In this document: in pieces, positions 12,986 through 24,843 of the stretch | How positions within the stretch are numbered: the first letter of the stretch is position 1 | Layout of the letters: each line of letters opens with the position of its first letter | Made by a program: the position numbers and the translations under genes | The notes under the pieces: model-generated | What the model was told of the DNA's origin: nothing | The model's database searches: none | The model's input: only the letters and a program-made list of their open reading frames with translations | DNA from: Erodium maritimum | Lineage: Eukaryota; Streptophyta; Magnoliopsida; Geraniales; Geraniaceae | NCBI GenBank assembly: GCA_963921825.1 | Contig: OY997591.1 | Location: 39,391,825-39,455,824, forward strand | Direction: 5' to 3' | DNA length: 64,000 nt

Positions 12986-14301
12986 TTCTTTTTGTCCCTC
13001 AACGGACTCATAAGGGCCTCTATTTGTGTATAGACATTGATATTCCTGATAAAGTACCCCACCAACCGTGGAAAAACTCAATCCGAGAACGTTTGTGCTT
13101 CAAACAAAATAGCCTGTCATCTAGACGTAAACTATAGTATTTAAAAAATCAATAGGAGTAACAAATTGTTCTTTTCGTCCATTAAATGACTCATATAGGC
13201 CTCAAGTTGCGCATACAAATAGATATACCTATTAAAGTATATTAACTACTGTGGGAACCCAATTCGAGACCGTTTGGGCTCCAAACAAGTTTTTCTCTCG
13301 TCTCGACATGCTATAGTATGTAAGAAATAAATAGGAGTAACAAATTGTTCTTTTTGTCCCTCAAAGGACTCATATGGCCTCTAGTTGTGTATACACATAG
13401 ATATGCCTATTAAAGTACCCCAAATATTGTGGGAAGCCAATATGAGATCGTTTGGGCTCCAAACAAGTTTTTCTCTCATCTAGACATACTATATAGCATG
13501 TAAAAAATAAATAGGAGTAACAAATTGTTCTTTTTGTCCCTCAAAGGACTCATATGGCCTGTAGTTGTGTATACACATAGATATGCCTTTTAAAGTACCC
13601 CACCAAACGTGGAAAAACTCAATCCGAGACCGTTTGTGCTTCAAACAAAATAGCATCTCATCTTGACATACACTATAGTATTTAAGAAATCAATAGGAGT
13701 AACAAATTGTGCTTTTAGTCCATTAAATGACTCATATTGGCCCCTAGTTGTGTATACAAATAGATATTCCTATTAACGTACCCCAACTACTGTGGGAAGC
13801 CAATCTGAGACCGTTTGGGCTCCAAACAAGTTTTTCTCTCATCTAGACATACTATAGTATGTAAGAAATAAGTATGAGTAACAAATTGGTCTTTTTGTCC
13901 CTCAAAGGACTCATATGGACTCTAGTTGTGTATACACATAGATATGCCTATTAAAGTTCCCCAACTACTGTGGGAAGCCAATCCGAGATTGTTTGGGCTC
14001 CAAACAAGTTTTTCTCTCGTCTAGACATGCTAGTATGTAAGAAATAAATAGGAGTAACAAATTGTTCTTTTCGTCCCTCAAAGGGCTCATATGGCCTCTA
14101 GTTGTGTATACACATAGATATGCCTATTAAAGTACCCCAAATACTGTGGGAAGCCAATCTGAGATCGTTTGGGCTCCAAACAAGTTTTTCTCTCATCTAG
14201 ACATACTATATAGTATGTAAAAAATAAATAGGAGTAACAAATTGTTCTTTTTGTCCCTCAAAGGACTCATATGGCCTCTAGTTGTGTATACACATAGATA
14301 T
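12986..14301. repeat. Satellite monomers outside the HOR
   Basis: About seven type A and type B monomers of about 180 bp, visibly more diverged from each other and without the 2346-bp register. The last five bases, GATAT (14297-14301), are the left target-site duplication of the adjacent solo LTR. Confidence 0.9.
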
Positions 14302-15480
14302 TGTAATAACCACTGCCGGTCAACGCCAGTCAAACCTGCGAAAAACAGGAAAATTTAAAATTTTTAAGCCTGACAGTTAAGTGAACCTAAAATGACCCCG
14401 AGTGTCATACCGGACTTAAGTTGACCCCGTTATTGACCAAAGTGAGTTTCGGGGGACTCAGGGCAACTTTCTGATCAATTTGGGAAATGTTGACTTTTCG
14501 CTGGACAAGTCAACCGAGCGACGTTTTGGTCCATTCGAGGACCGTTTTGGATCCGAAAAGCTTAGTCTTCGTCGCAGCGGTCTTAGTTGAGCCGTTTCCT
14601 TGTAGCCCGTCAAGTTTCGTAATTTCTTGGGAAAAGTGCCCGTTCGGGGCCCGAAACGTCCGTTTTTCGCAAAACTGATTGGAAAATATCAACTAGATAT
14701 TTTCCAAAAGGTGTGGGACCCACCTTGACACTTGTCAAGTATATGGTGGTGTTAGTTTTGGGGGGAAAGTGTGTGGTTGTAAGGTGTGGCCGAGTATAAG
14801 GTTTTAAAGGAGGAAAAGTTAGTTTTGTTGTTAGTTTATTAAATTAGAAAAAGAAAGAGAGAAGTTAGAGAGAGAAGAAGAAGAGAGAAAGGGAGAAGAA
14901 GAGAGTTGGGGGTTAGGGTTTGGCACTATTCACGTCATTCAAGCCCTTGGATCGTCTTCAAGCAAGGAGCAAACTCGTTCCCCTCATCCTCCTCTACGGT
15001 AATACCCAAACCGATTCTCGTTTTGATTATTTTGGAAAGCTAGGGTTTGTTAAAACGATTGATTTAGGGTTGTGTGGAGGTTAGGGAGGTGTTGGAGACG
15101 TTTTAGGGGTGTTTGGGGGTTTAATTTCACGTTTTCCGGTGACCGGAGGCTCGGGAGGAGCTCCGGCCACCGTGGGTGGTGGCCGGCCGGCCATGAGGTG
15201 GCTGGCCGGAGCTGGCAGCAGCCACCACATGGTGGCCGAGCCTCCCCTTGAGCCCTAGGAGCTCTCGGCCAAGTGTGTTGGTGGGGCCCACGTGCTCGGG
15301 TGATCGGGTTTTGTGATTCGGGTGGTTTAAAACGTTCCCCGGACCATTTATCCTTAACCGATTCGAAAATTAGAATTAATTTGGAGAAGTTGTAATTTAT
15401 CGGGTTTAGAAACTTTAAACGTCATTTAATTGACTCGGGAGTCGGAATTCGATTCGGGCAAGTAGATTGGGTTCCTTGAA

Positions 15481-15645
15481 ATATTCTAAGACCGTAGAAA
15501 CGAAAACGGGGGCTTTTGGAGCCCCGGAAGGCAATTAACAAAACCCGGGCAGATTCGCCATGTCGGGCGAATCGGGCCTTTACGGGTCCTTTATCGACAA
15601 TGTCTAGTAATTGGGAAGTTTGGGAGTGATCGACATTGTCGGGGT
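15481..15645 (+). promoter_or_regulatory. Conserved three-hairpin island in type I LTR (copy a)
   Basis: Three inverted repeats lie within 165 bp. GGGGCT/AGCCCC with a 5-nt loop is at 15509-15525. GATTCGCC/GGCGAATC with a 6-nt loop is at 15552-15573. CGACAATGTC pairs with GACATTGTCG across 15595-15641. I count about three substitutions in roughly 168 bp against the type I LTR at 41868, while flanking LTR sequence has drifted in sequence and length. The function is unknown. The opposite strand is open for about 107 codons, probably as a by-product of nucleotide conservation. Confidence 0.6.
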
Positions 15646-16129
15646 TAAGTTTGGGCATCGAGTTTATTGGTTTTCGGTTTATTCCTGCGAGTTGTTTAGT
15701 GACTTTAAATTGTGTTCCTTTAGATCGTGCCACGGACCGAGGCAAGGGAAAGCTGGGTGAGTGACTGAGATCATCACCGGAGCTCGTGGTTTGGCTTTTG
15801 GGAGAACACGCACGAGGTAGGGAAAAGTAGCCGGATCTCGGCCCTGACTAGGGAAAGTTAACTGTAGAATTGCATGTGACACCGGGGTGTCGTGGGTTAT
15901 TTAGGTTATCGAATATGAGGAATGCATGATACGGGATTGTAGAATTTAAGAGAAAAGCATGTGACACTTAGTAGTGTCGTAGGAGCAGAGAACTTAGCGT
16001 TAATTGTTTTATTGGAGGCATATGACCATGCCCGGAGGTTGTTTGTGAACTTATCGATATTAGGAGTACTGGAGGCATATGACCATGCCCGGAGGTTGAT
16101 TGAGAAACGGTTGATATTAGGACTATTGG

Positions 16130-17060
16130 AGGCTTTGGTTAAGCCGGAGGTTGATTGTTTATTTCGTGTTTTGGTGGCCTTGAGAGCCCGTGTTTTATTA
16201 TCGAGTTTTGGGTGTCCTTGAGAGCCCGTCTTATTGTTGTTGAGTCTTAGGTGGCCATGAGAGCCCGTGTTGTTATTCGTGTTTGGGTGGCCATGAGAGC
16301 CCGTACTTTACTGTTGGTGTTTTAGCTGGCTTACGAGTTAGAGTCTCGGTAAGTTGCAAGCGTGTTTTATTGTGGAGTTTTGGGTGGCCATGAGTGCCCA
16401 TAGGGTTGTTGAACCCGTGTCTTTACCTTTGGTGTTTTGGGTGGCCTTGAGAGCCCGTGTACTAAGGTTGGTGTCTTTGGCTGGCCTGACCGAGTTAGAG
16501 TCTCGGTAAGTTGCAAGCGTGTTTTATGGTTGGTGTCTTGGGAGGCCGTGAGTGCCTGTGGGGCTGTTGAGTCCGTTTCTTACTGTCGGTGTGTCTTGGG
16601 AGGCCGTGAGTGCCTGTGGGGCTGTTGAGTCCGAGTTTTACTGTTGGTGTCTTGGTGGCCATGAGTGCCTGTGAGTGTTGAACTTGGGTTGTTACTGGTT
16701 GTTGAACTTGCTCGTGATTGTGATTGTGATTATGATTGTGTTTGTGGTTACCGGAGGTTGGGGGCCCGCTTCCTGAAACGGGGGTCCACGAGCACACGCG
16801 TCTGCATGTTCAGACGGGGTAGGGGGTCCGCCCGCCAATAAAGGGGTCCTGGCCGCGCGTGTGTGGTTTGGGTATGTGAGCATACTTGGCTGGCTTGCGG
16901 GGTTAGAGTCCCGGTAAGTTGCAGCATTCTTCGGCTGGCTTACGAGTTAAAGTCTCGGTAAGTTGCAGCATTTTCCGGCTGGCTTACGGGTTAGAGTCCC
17001 GGTAAGTTGCAGCATTCTTGGGTTGGCCTGACCGGGTTAGAGTCCCGGGAGGGCGTTCTT
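16130..17060 (+). repeat. Minisatellites inside type I LTR (copy a)
   Basis: Two zones. The first (about 16130-16480, with degenerate continuation to 16690) repeats a unit of about 36-40 bp around GGTGGCCATGAGAGCCCGTG. The second (about 16880-17060) has about four units of roughly 48 bp around GGCTGGCTTACGGGTTAGAG. The same units occur at different copy number in the other LTRs of the window. Long open frames here reflect the repeat period. Confidence 0.8.
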
Positions 17061-17663
17061 GGCAGCTGGTTTGCAATCCTTCGTGATCTTCTTTGGTGTG
17101 CGATCCTTTGTGATCTTGTTTGGGGTGCGATCCCTTGTGGTGCGGTTTGGTGTTGCGTAACTTTCTTGTGAGTCTTTGGAAGAGGTCGTCAATCGTTGTG
17201 TCAGGTCTACTTTACGTGTCAGAGTGTTGAGTCGTTCGAGGAAGGTCACAGTGGGTGTTCGTTCAGTCAGAGTACTTGGGTTGGGGATGGTGTTCCCCGG
17301 TGTTGAGTCGTTGTTGGTGTTACCTGCTTGTCTGCTAATTATGCCGTAGTCAGTCTGTTATCCGTGGTGGTGAGCGAACGCTCACCCCTAGCTGCTTTTC
17401 CTACAGGTACTGTTCGTGGGACGGACTAGGTGAGCTCTCGAAGCTTGTGGAGCTAGGAGCGGAGTCCGGGTTTTGTCTTTTGAGTCTAGTGACGGATACC
17501 TTGTACTTTTGTCCACTTGTTGGGACGTGTTTTAAACTGTAATTATTATTTTGTTGAACAAATGGTACTTTTAAAGTGTTTAATGAAAACAGGTGTTCAA
17601 GTGTTTTTATGTTTTAAAATGTTCGCGTCCCTAGTTCGGTTTTACTGAAATTGGGGCGTGACA

Positions 17664-20600
17664 GATATGCCTATTAAAGTACCCCACCAAACGTGGAAAA
17701 ACTCAATCCGAGACCGTTTGTGCTTCAAACAAAATAGCATCTCATCTTGACATACACTATACTATTTAAGAAATCAATAGGAGTAACAAATTGTGCTTTT
17801 AGTCCATTAAATGACTCATATTGGCCCCTAGTTGTGTATACAAATAGATATTCCTATTAACGTACCCCAACTAATGTGGGAAGCCAATCTGAGACCATTT
17901 GGGCTCCAAACAAGTTTTTCTCTCATGTAGACAAACAGTATGTAAGAAATAATTAGGAGTAAAAAATTGTACTTTTTGTCCCTCAAAGGACTCATAAGGG
18001 CCTCTATTTGTGTATAGCCATTGATATGCCTATTAAAGTGCCCCACCAACAGTGGGAAAACTCAATCCGAGACCGTTTGTGGTTCAAACAAAATAGCCTC
18101 TCATCTAGACATACACTATAGTATTTAAGAAATCAATAAGAGTAACAAATTGTTCTTTTAGTCCATTAAATGACTCATATGGGCCTCTAGTTGTGTATAC
18201 AAATAGATATGCCTATTAAAGTACCCCCAACTATTGTGGGAAGCCAATCCGAGACCGTTTGGGCTCCAAACAAGTTTTTCACTCATCTAGACATACTATA
18301 GTATGTAAGAAATAATTAGGAGTAACAAATTGTTCTTTTTGTCCTTCAACGGACTCATAAGGGCCTCTATTTGTGTATAGACATTGATATTCCTGATAAA
18401 GTGCCCCACCAACCGTGGGAAAACTGAATCCGAGACCGTTTGTGCTTCAAACAAAATAGCCTCTCATATACACATACACTATAATATTTAAGAAATCAAT
18501 AAGAGTAACAAATTGTTCTTTTAGTCCATTAAATGACTCATATGGGCCTCTAGTTGTGTACACAAATAGATATTCCTATTAAAGTACCCCAACTACTGTG
18601 AGAACCCAATCCGAGACTGTTTGGGCTCAAAACAAGTTTTTCTCTCGTCTAGACATACTATAGTATGTAAGAAATAAGGAGTAACAAATTGGTCTTTTTG
18701 TCCGTCAAAGGACTCATAAGGGCCTCTAGTTGTGTATAGACATTGATATGCCTATTGAAGTAGCCCACCAACCGTGGAAAAACTGAATCGGAGACCGTTT
18801 GTGCTTCAAACAAAATAGCCTCTATACACTATAGTATTTAAGAAATGAATAGGAGTAACAAATTGTTCTTTTTGTCCCTCAAAGGACTCATATGGCCTCT
18901 AGTTGTGTATACACATAGATATGCCTATTAAAGTACCCCAAATACTGTTGGAAGCCAATCTGAGATCGTTTGGGCTCCAAACAAGTTTTTCTCTCATCGA
19001 GACATACTATATAGTATGTAAAAAATAAATAGTAATAACAAATTGTTCTTTTTGTCCCTCAAAGGACTCATATGGCCTCTAGTTTTGTATACACATAGAT
19101 ATGCCTATTAAAGTACCCCACCAAACGTGGAAAAACTCAATCCGAGACCGTTTGTGCTTCAAACAAAACAGCCTCTCATCTTGACATACACTATAGTATT
19201 TAAGAAATCAATAGGAGTAACAAATTGTGCTTTTAGTCCATTAAATGACTCATATTGGCCCCTAGTTGTGTATACAAATAGATATTCCTATTAACGTACC
19301 CCAACTACTATGGGAAGCCAATCTGAGACCGTTTGGGCTCCAAACAAGTTTTTCTCTCATCTAGACATACTATAGTATGTAAGAAATAATTAGGAGTAAC
19401 AAATTGTTCTTTTTGTCCCTCAAAGGACTCATAATTGCCTCTATTTGTGTATAGACATTGATATGCCTATTAAAGTGCCCCACCAACCGTGGGAAAACTC
19501 AATTCGAGACCGTTTGTGGTTCAAACAAAATAGCCTTTCATCTAGACAGACACTATAGTATTTAAGAAATCAATAAGAGTAACAAATTGTTCTTTTAGTC
19601 CATTAAATGACTCATATGGGCCTCTAGTTGTGTATACAAATAGATATGCCTATTAAAGTACCCCAACTACTGTGGGAAGCCAATCCGAGACCGTTTGGGC
19701 TCTAAACAAGTTTTTCTCTCATCTATACATACTATAGTATGTAAGAAATAACTAGGAGTAACAAATTGTTCTTTTTGTCCATTAAATGACTCATATGGGC
19801 CTCTAGTTGTGTATACAAATAGACCGTTTGGGCTCCAAACTAATTGTTCTCTCATCTAGACATACTATAGTATGTAAGAAATAAGTAGGAGTAACAAATT
19901 GGTCTTTTTTGTCCCTCAAAGGACTCATAAGGGCCTCTAGTTGCGTATAGACATTCATATGCCTATTAAAGTACCCCACCAACCGTGGTAAAACTCAATC
20001 GGAGACAGTTTGTGCTTCAAACAAAATAGCCTCGCATCTAGACATACACTATAGTATTTAAGAAATCAATAGGAGTAACAAAATTTTCTTTTAGTACATT
20101 AAATGCTCATATGGGCCTCTAGTTGTGTATACAAATAAATATTCCTATTAAAGTACCCCAACTACTGTGAGAACCCAATCCGAGACCGTTTGGGCTCCAA
20201 ACAAGTTTTTCTCTCATCTAGACATACTATAGTATGTAATATATAAATAGGAGTAAAAAATTATTCTTTTTGTCCATTATATGACTCATATGGGCCTCTG
20301 GTTGTGTATAGACATTGATATGCCTGTTAAAGTACCCCACCAACCGTGGAAAAACTGAATCGGAGACTGTTTATTCTTCTAAAAAAATAGCCTCTAATAT
20401 GGACATAAACTAGTATTTAAGAAATCAATAGGAGTAACAAATTGTTCTTTTTGTCCATTAAATGACTCATATGGGCCTCTAATTGTGTATACAAATAGAT
20501 ATTCCTATTAAAGTACACCAACTACTGTGGGAAGCCAATCCGAGACCGTTTGGGCTCCAAACAAGTTTTTCTCTCATCCAGACATACTATAGTATGTAAG

Positions 20601-21802
20601 AAATAAGTAGGAGTAACAAATTGGTCTTTTTGTCCCTCAAAGGACTCATAAGGGCCTCTATTTGTGTATAGACATTGATATGCCTATTAAAGTGCCCCAC
20701 CAACCGTGGAAAAACTCAATCCGAGACTGTTTGTGCTTCAAACAAAATAGCCTCTCATCTAGACATACACTATAGTCTTTAAGAAATGAATAGGAGTAAC
20801 AAATTGTTCATTTTGTCCATTAAATGACTCATATGGGCCTCTAGTTGTGCATACAAATAGAGATGCCTATTAAAGTACCCCAGCTACTGTGGGAAGCCAA
20901 TCCGAGACCGTTTGGGCTCCAAACAAGTTTTTCTCACATCTAGACATACTATAGTATGTAAGAAATAAGTAGGAGTAACAAATTGTTCTTATTGTCCCTC
21001 AAAGGAGTCATAAGGGCCTCTAGTTGTGTATAGACATTGATATGCCTATTAAAGTACCCCACCAACCATGGAAAAACTCAATCCGAGAACGTTTGTGCTT
21101 TAAACAAAATAGCCTCTCATCTAGACGTACACGATAGTATTTAAAAAATCAATAGGAGTAACAAATTGTTCTTTTCGTCCATTAAATGACTCATATAGGC
21201 CTCTAGTTGTGCATACAAATAGATATTCCTATGAAAGTATACCAATTATTGTGGGAACACAATCCAAGACCGTTTGGGCTCCAAACAAGTGTTTCTTTCA
21301 TCTAGACATACTATAGTATGTAAGAAAAAAATAAAAGTAACAAATTGTTCCTTTTGTCCCTCAAAGGACTCATATGGCCTCTAGTTGTGTATACACATAG
21401 ATATGCCTATTAAAGTACCCCACCAACCATGGGAAAACTCAATCCGAGACCGTTTGTGCTTCAAACAAAATAGCCTCTCGTCTGGACATACCCTATAGTA
21501 TTTAAGAAATCAATAAGAGTAACAAATTGTTCTTTTAGTCTATTAAATGACTCATATGGGCCTCTAGTTATGTATACAAAGTGATATTCCTATTAAAGTA
21601 CCCGAACTACTGTGAGAACCCAATCCGAGACCGTTTGGCCTCCAAACAAGTTTTTCTCTCATCTAGACACACTATAGTATGTAAGATATAAGTAGGAGTA
21701 ACAAATTGCTCTTTTTGTCCCTCCCAGGACTCATAAGGGCCTCTAGCTGTTTATAGACATTGATATGCCTATTAAAGTACCCCACAAACCGTGGAAAACC
21801 TC
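17664..21802. repeat. Satellite array, mostly alternating A and B monomers
   Basis: The same ~180-bp satellite as 1-14301, largely an alternating A-B dimer arrangement with period near 360 bp and no strict HOR. It starts with the right GATAT duplication. A monomer near 19825 is shortened, jumping from CAAATAGA straight to CCGTTTGGG. A monomer near 18820 has lost about 15 bp. No gene is present. Confidence 0.92.
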
Positions 21803-24238
21803 TGTCACGCCCCAATTTCAGTAAACCGAACTTGGGACGCGAACGTTTTAAAAATAATAAAACAATGAAACCTGTTTTGGATAAACACTTTAAAATCTCC
21901 ATTTAATTTATCAAAATAATATTTACAACTTAAAACACGTCCCAACAAGTGGACAAAAAGTATGGTATCCGTCGTTAGACTCAAAATACACCCAGAATCC
22001 CGCTCCTAGCTCTTCAAGCTTCAGAAGGTCACCTATTCCAACCTGCGACCGGTACCTGTAGGAAAAGCAGCTAGGGGTGAGCGTTCGCTCACCACCACGG
22101 ATAACAGACTGACTACGGCATAATTAGCAGACAATGCCGGTAACACCAACGACCAACTCAACACCGGGGATCACTATCCCCAAACTCAAGTAACTTAACT
22201 GACACACAACCCGTTACTTCCTCAACAGACTCAACACTTGGACTCGTAATGTAGACCCAACACAACGATCACGACCTCTTCCAAGGACTCAAAGACCACC
22301 ACACAACACCCAAAATCACAAAGGATCGCACACCAAACAAGATCACAAAGGATCGCATACCAGCTGCTCAATAACCTCCCTCAATCACGCGCTTTGCCGA
22401 ACCACTCAGGCCAGGCGGTCGACCTGTCTCACTAAGCTCTCTTACTCACGCGCTTTGCCGAACCACTCAGGCCAGGCGGTGACCTGTCTCACTCACGCGC
22501 TTTGCTGAACCACTCAGGACAGGCGGTCGACCTGTCTCACTCACGCGCTTTGCCGAACCACTCAGGCCAGACGATCGACCTGTCTCACTAACCTGTCTCA
22601 CTCACGCGCTTTGCCGAACCACTCAGGCCAGGCGGTCGACCTGTCTCACTCTCTCACTCAGGTAACCACATTCACAATCACAAGCAAGTTCAACAGACAG
22701 CAACAACACAGGTTCAACACTCCACAGGCACTCATGGCCACACAAGACACCAACAGTAAAACTCGGACTCAACAGCCCCACAGGCACTCACGGCCTCCCA
22801 AGACACACTGACAGTAAAACACGGACTCAAACGCCCCACAGGCACTCGCGGCCTCCCAAAACACCAAAGGTAAAGACACGGGTTCAACAACCCCACGTGC
22901 ACTCATGGCCACCCCAAACTCAACGATAAAACACGCTCGCAACTTACCGAGACTCTAACTCGTAAGCCAGCTAAAGACTGCTTGCAACCCCCCCGAGACT
23001 CTAACTCGGTCAGGCCAGCCAAAGACACCAACCCTAGTACACGGGCTCTTAAGGCCACCCAAACTCCACAATAAATAGCACGGGCTCTCAAGGCCACCCA
23101 AACTCGACAATAAATAACACGGGCTCTCAAGGCCACCCAAACTCGACAATAAATAACACGGGATCTCAAGGCCACCCAAACTCAACAATAAATAACACGG
23201 GCTCTCAAGGCCACCCAAACTCAACAATAAATAACACGGGCTTTCAAGGCCACCCAAACTCAACAATAAATAACGCACAACAACCTCCGACATAATCGAT
23301 GCCTCCAACAGTCCTAAGATCACTAGTTTCACAAACAACCTCCGGGCATGGTCATATGCCTCCAGTAATTCAATTATCGCTAAGTTCTCTGCTCCTACGA
23401 CACTACTAAGTGTCACATGCCTTTCCAATAATCACTAAGTTCCCGTAACATGCTTTTCTAATATTCGATAACCTAAATAACCCACGACACCCCGGTGTCA
23501 CATGCAATTCTACAGTTAACTTTCCCTAGTCAGGGACGAGATCTGGCTACTTTTCCCTACCTCAAGGCGAAGAACACCCGCTACGTTTCCTAGCTGCTGA
23601 CGTTCTGGCTCACTTCCTCCGGGCTTCACTTCGATCGAAGCCGGACGCTAAAGATAACACGAAAGCCATAGTTAGAGGCGGTTCCCAAGTTAATTTAAAG
23701 GTCACGATTAATCCAGTTTAAAAACCGACAGTAGTCCCTTAAACTCGAGCGGGATAAAAGCGGGGTCACGGCGAATCGGGTTTGAGTACCCGAGCACCGA
23801 AACCGGTGCATGCGTGGCACGGTCCCAATGCACGAATCCCGAGGCCCGATTCACAGTCCGCTTTTGTTCCTTTCTAAACCCAATTAGCAGTCCATTTTAA
23901 CCAGAGTTCCAGATTCGTTCAACTGCTCAAATTCCGTTTTAAATCCGTTTAACGTATAGTTTAAACGTTCAGGTTCCCAATCTCAATCCAGTTTCGACCC
24001 AATAATCTTAACAAGAAAACCTTTCGACTCTGGTTTCGTTTTCCTTTTTGATTAAAACCGTTTTATTCAAAAAGTTGATTCTCGTTTTTAAACCCGTTTT
24101 CCTTTAAACTGATAGATTAAAACTCTTTTGTTTTGGTTTGCTTCTACTTCGATCTAACACCAACAGACAGAACTTAAAAGAAAACCCTAACTGCTTCTAA
24201 ACAAAATTCTTTTCATTTTCCCCTTTTTACAGCTCGAA
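21803..24238 (-). mobile_element. Type II-like LTR, inner (3') part, interrupted at 24238
   Basis: On the minus strand this ends GGGGCGTGACA at 21803. It aligns along its length with the complete type II LTR 55631-59372. The shared landmarks are the hairpin at 22076-22093, the palindrome CTTCGATCGAAG at 23629-23640 and the T-rich stretch ending TTTTTACAGCTCGAA at about 24238, which corresponds to about 58440. The similarity stops there and retroelement RT sequence begins. The missing outer end is probably the fragment at 30608-30979, so this looks like one LTR split by a later insertion. Left flank is satellite; I found no matching target duplication. Confidence 0.78.
22383..23280 (-). repeat. 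Minisatellites inside the type II-like LTR
   Basis: About five copies of a unit near 48-60 bp around TCACGCGCTTTGCCGAACCA (about 22383-22660), and about six copies of a 39-bp unit around GGGCTCTCAAGGCCACCCAA (about 23030-23280). The second is the complement-strand form of the repeat in the + strand LTRs. The 157-codon open frame over it is a repeat artefact. Confidence 0.85.
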
Positions 24239-24843
24239 CCCCTTCTGCTGCAGTTCCTCAAGTTGTCGCTTAAGTTCGACCAACTCGGCTGGTGCGAACC
24301 GATACGGCGTCATCGAGATCGGCGCCGTACCCGGGATCAGATCGATCCTGAACTCCACCTCTCGCGCTGGTGGCAGAACTCCACCTCCGGGAACTCCCGC
24401 ACTACCCTCGGTAGCTCACTGCTACTCCGCACGATCTCTGCCTCAGACTCCGTAGTCAAAGCGGATAAGAGAACTCCGCTCCTGCTACCCAAAACACACG
24501 TGATCACTCTATCACCTGACCTCACTGTCACCTGACGTATATAGCAGTCGATCGTCGCTCGGTACCTCGCGAGCCAGTCCATACCCAGAATCACGTCAAA
24601 GGCGCTCATGTCAAGAACGAGTAAGTCCCCCAGAAATGGGCAATCTGCCACCCTAATCGTACAGTCTCTGCAAACGGTGCTCAACACCACTGCACCCGTA
24701 GCCGGGGTCTCCAAACAAAGGGGCTGACTCAAAGTCTCAACCCGCAAACCCAAAGAAGAAGCAATAGACGAAGAAATGAACGAATGGGAAGCTCCCGTAT
24801 CAAACAAAAATAAAGTCCACGCATTATAAAGTAAACACGTACC
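24239..24843 (-). pseudogene. Retrotransposon protease and start of reverse transcriptase, broken
   Basis: This is the pol start of the type III element. Reading right to left, the protease has the aspartic active site FDTGASHSF near 24800 and the later LGMDWL motif near 24585, as in Ty3/gypsy retropepsins. These enzymes cut the Gag-Pol polyprotein inside the virus-like particle. After EFPEV (near 24380) about two dozen bases are missing and the frame shifts. The next frame then gives [10 protein letters not shown] and [11 protein letters not shown], the N-terminal edge of RT, ending after QQKGFEL at about 24240 in LTR sequence. The YxDD-bearing core of RT, RNase H, integrase and any chromodomain are absent. 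A TAG at 24841-24843 separates it from gag where the type II gag copy near 59445 has CAG. Not functional. Confidence 0.9.

Larger units (their letters stand above)
14302..17663 (+). mobile_element. Solo LTR, type I (copy a), 3362 bp
   Basis: Begins TGTAATAACC and ends GGGGCGTGACA, so it has the TG...CA ends of an LTR. It is flanked by a perfect 5-bp duplication GATAT (14297-14301 and 17664-17668), and the satellite reads continuously across it. No PBS, polypurine tract or coding region adjoins, so it is a solo LTR left by LTR-LTR recombination. In order it holds: an AT-rich start; a weak TATA-like TATATGG near 14740; a GA-rich stretch about 14848-14908; TTAGGGTTT at 14913-14921; a GC-rich inverted-repeat block about 15133-15260; a conserved hairpin island about 15481-15645; two minisatellite zones about 16130-16480 and 16880-17060; the hairpin GGTGAGCGAACGCTCACC at 17369-17386; and CTACAGG at 17401-17407. 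Confidence 0.93.

Noticed and set aside
1-14301. Regular repeats read as a CRISPR array
   Set aside because: The 180-bp monomers tile without unique spacers and the context is plant retroelements.
14913-14921. TTAGGGTTT as telomeric DNA
   Set aside because: A single telo-box-like motif without tandem copies; better read as a promoter or leader element of the LTR.
15422-15745. 107-codon antisense open frame in the type I LTR as a protein gene
   Set aside because: It is shared with two other LTRs, but nucleotide identity is as high as protein identity and hairpins dominate the region. I kept it only as part of a finding about conserved structure.
22955-23428. 157-codon open frame on the minus strand with repeated GGLESPC
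   Set aside because: It is translated minisatellite DNA inside an LTR; the 39-bp unit is a multiple of three, so the frame stays open by arithmetic.
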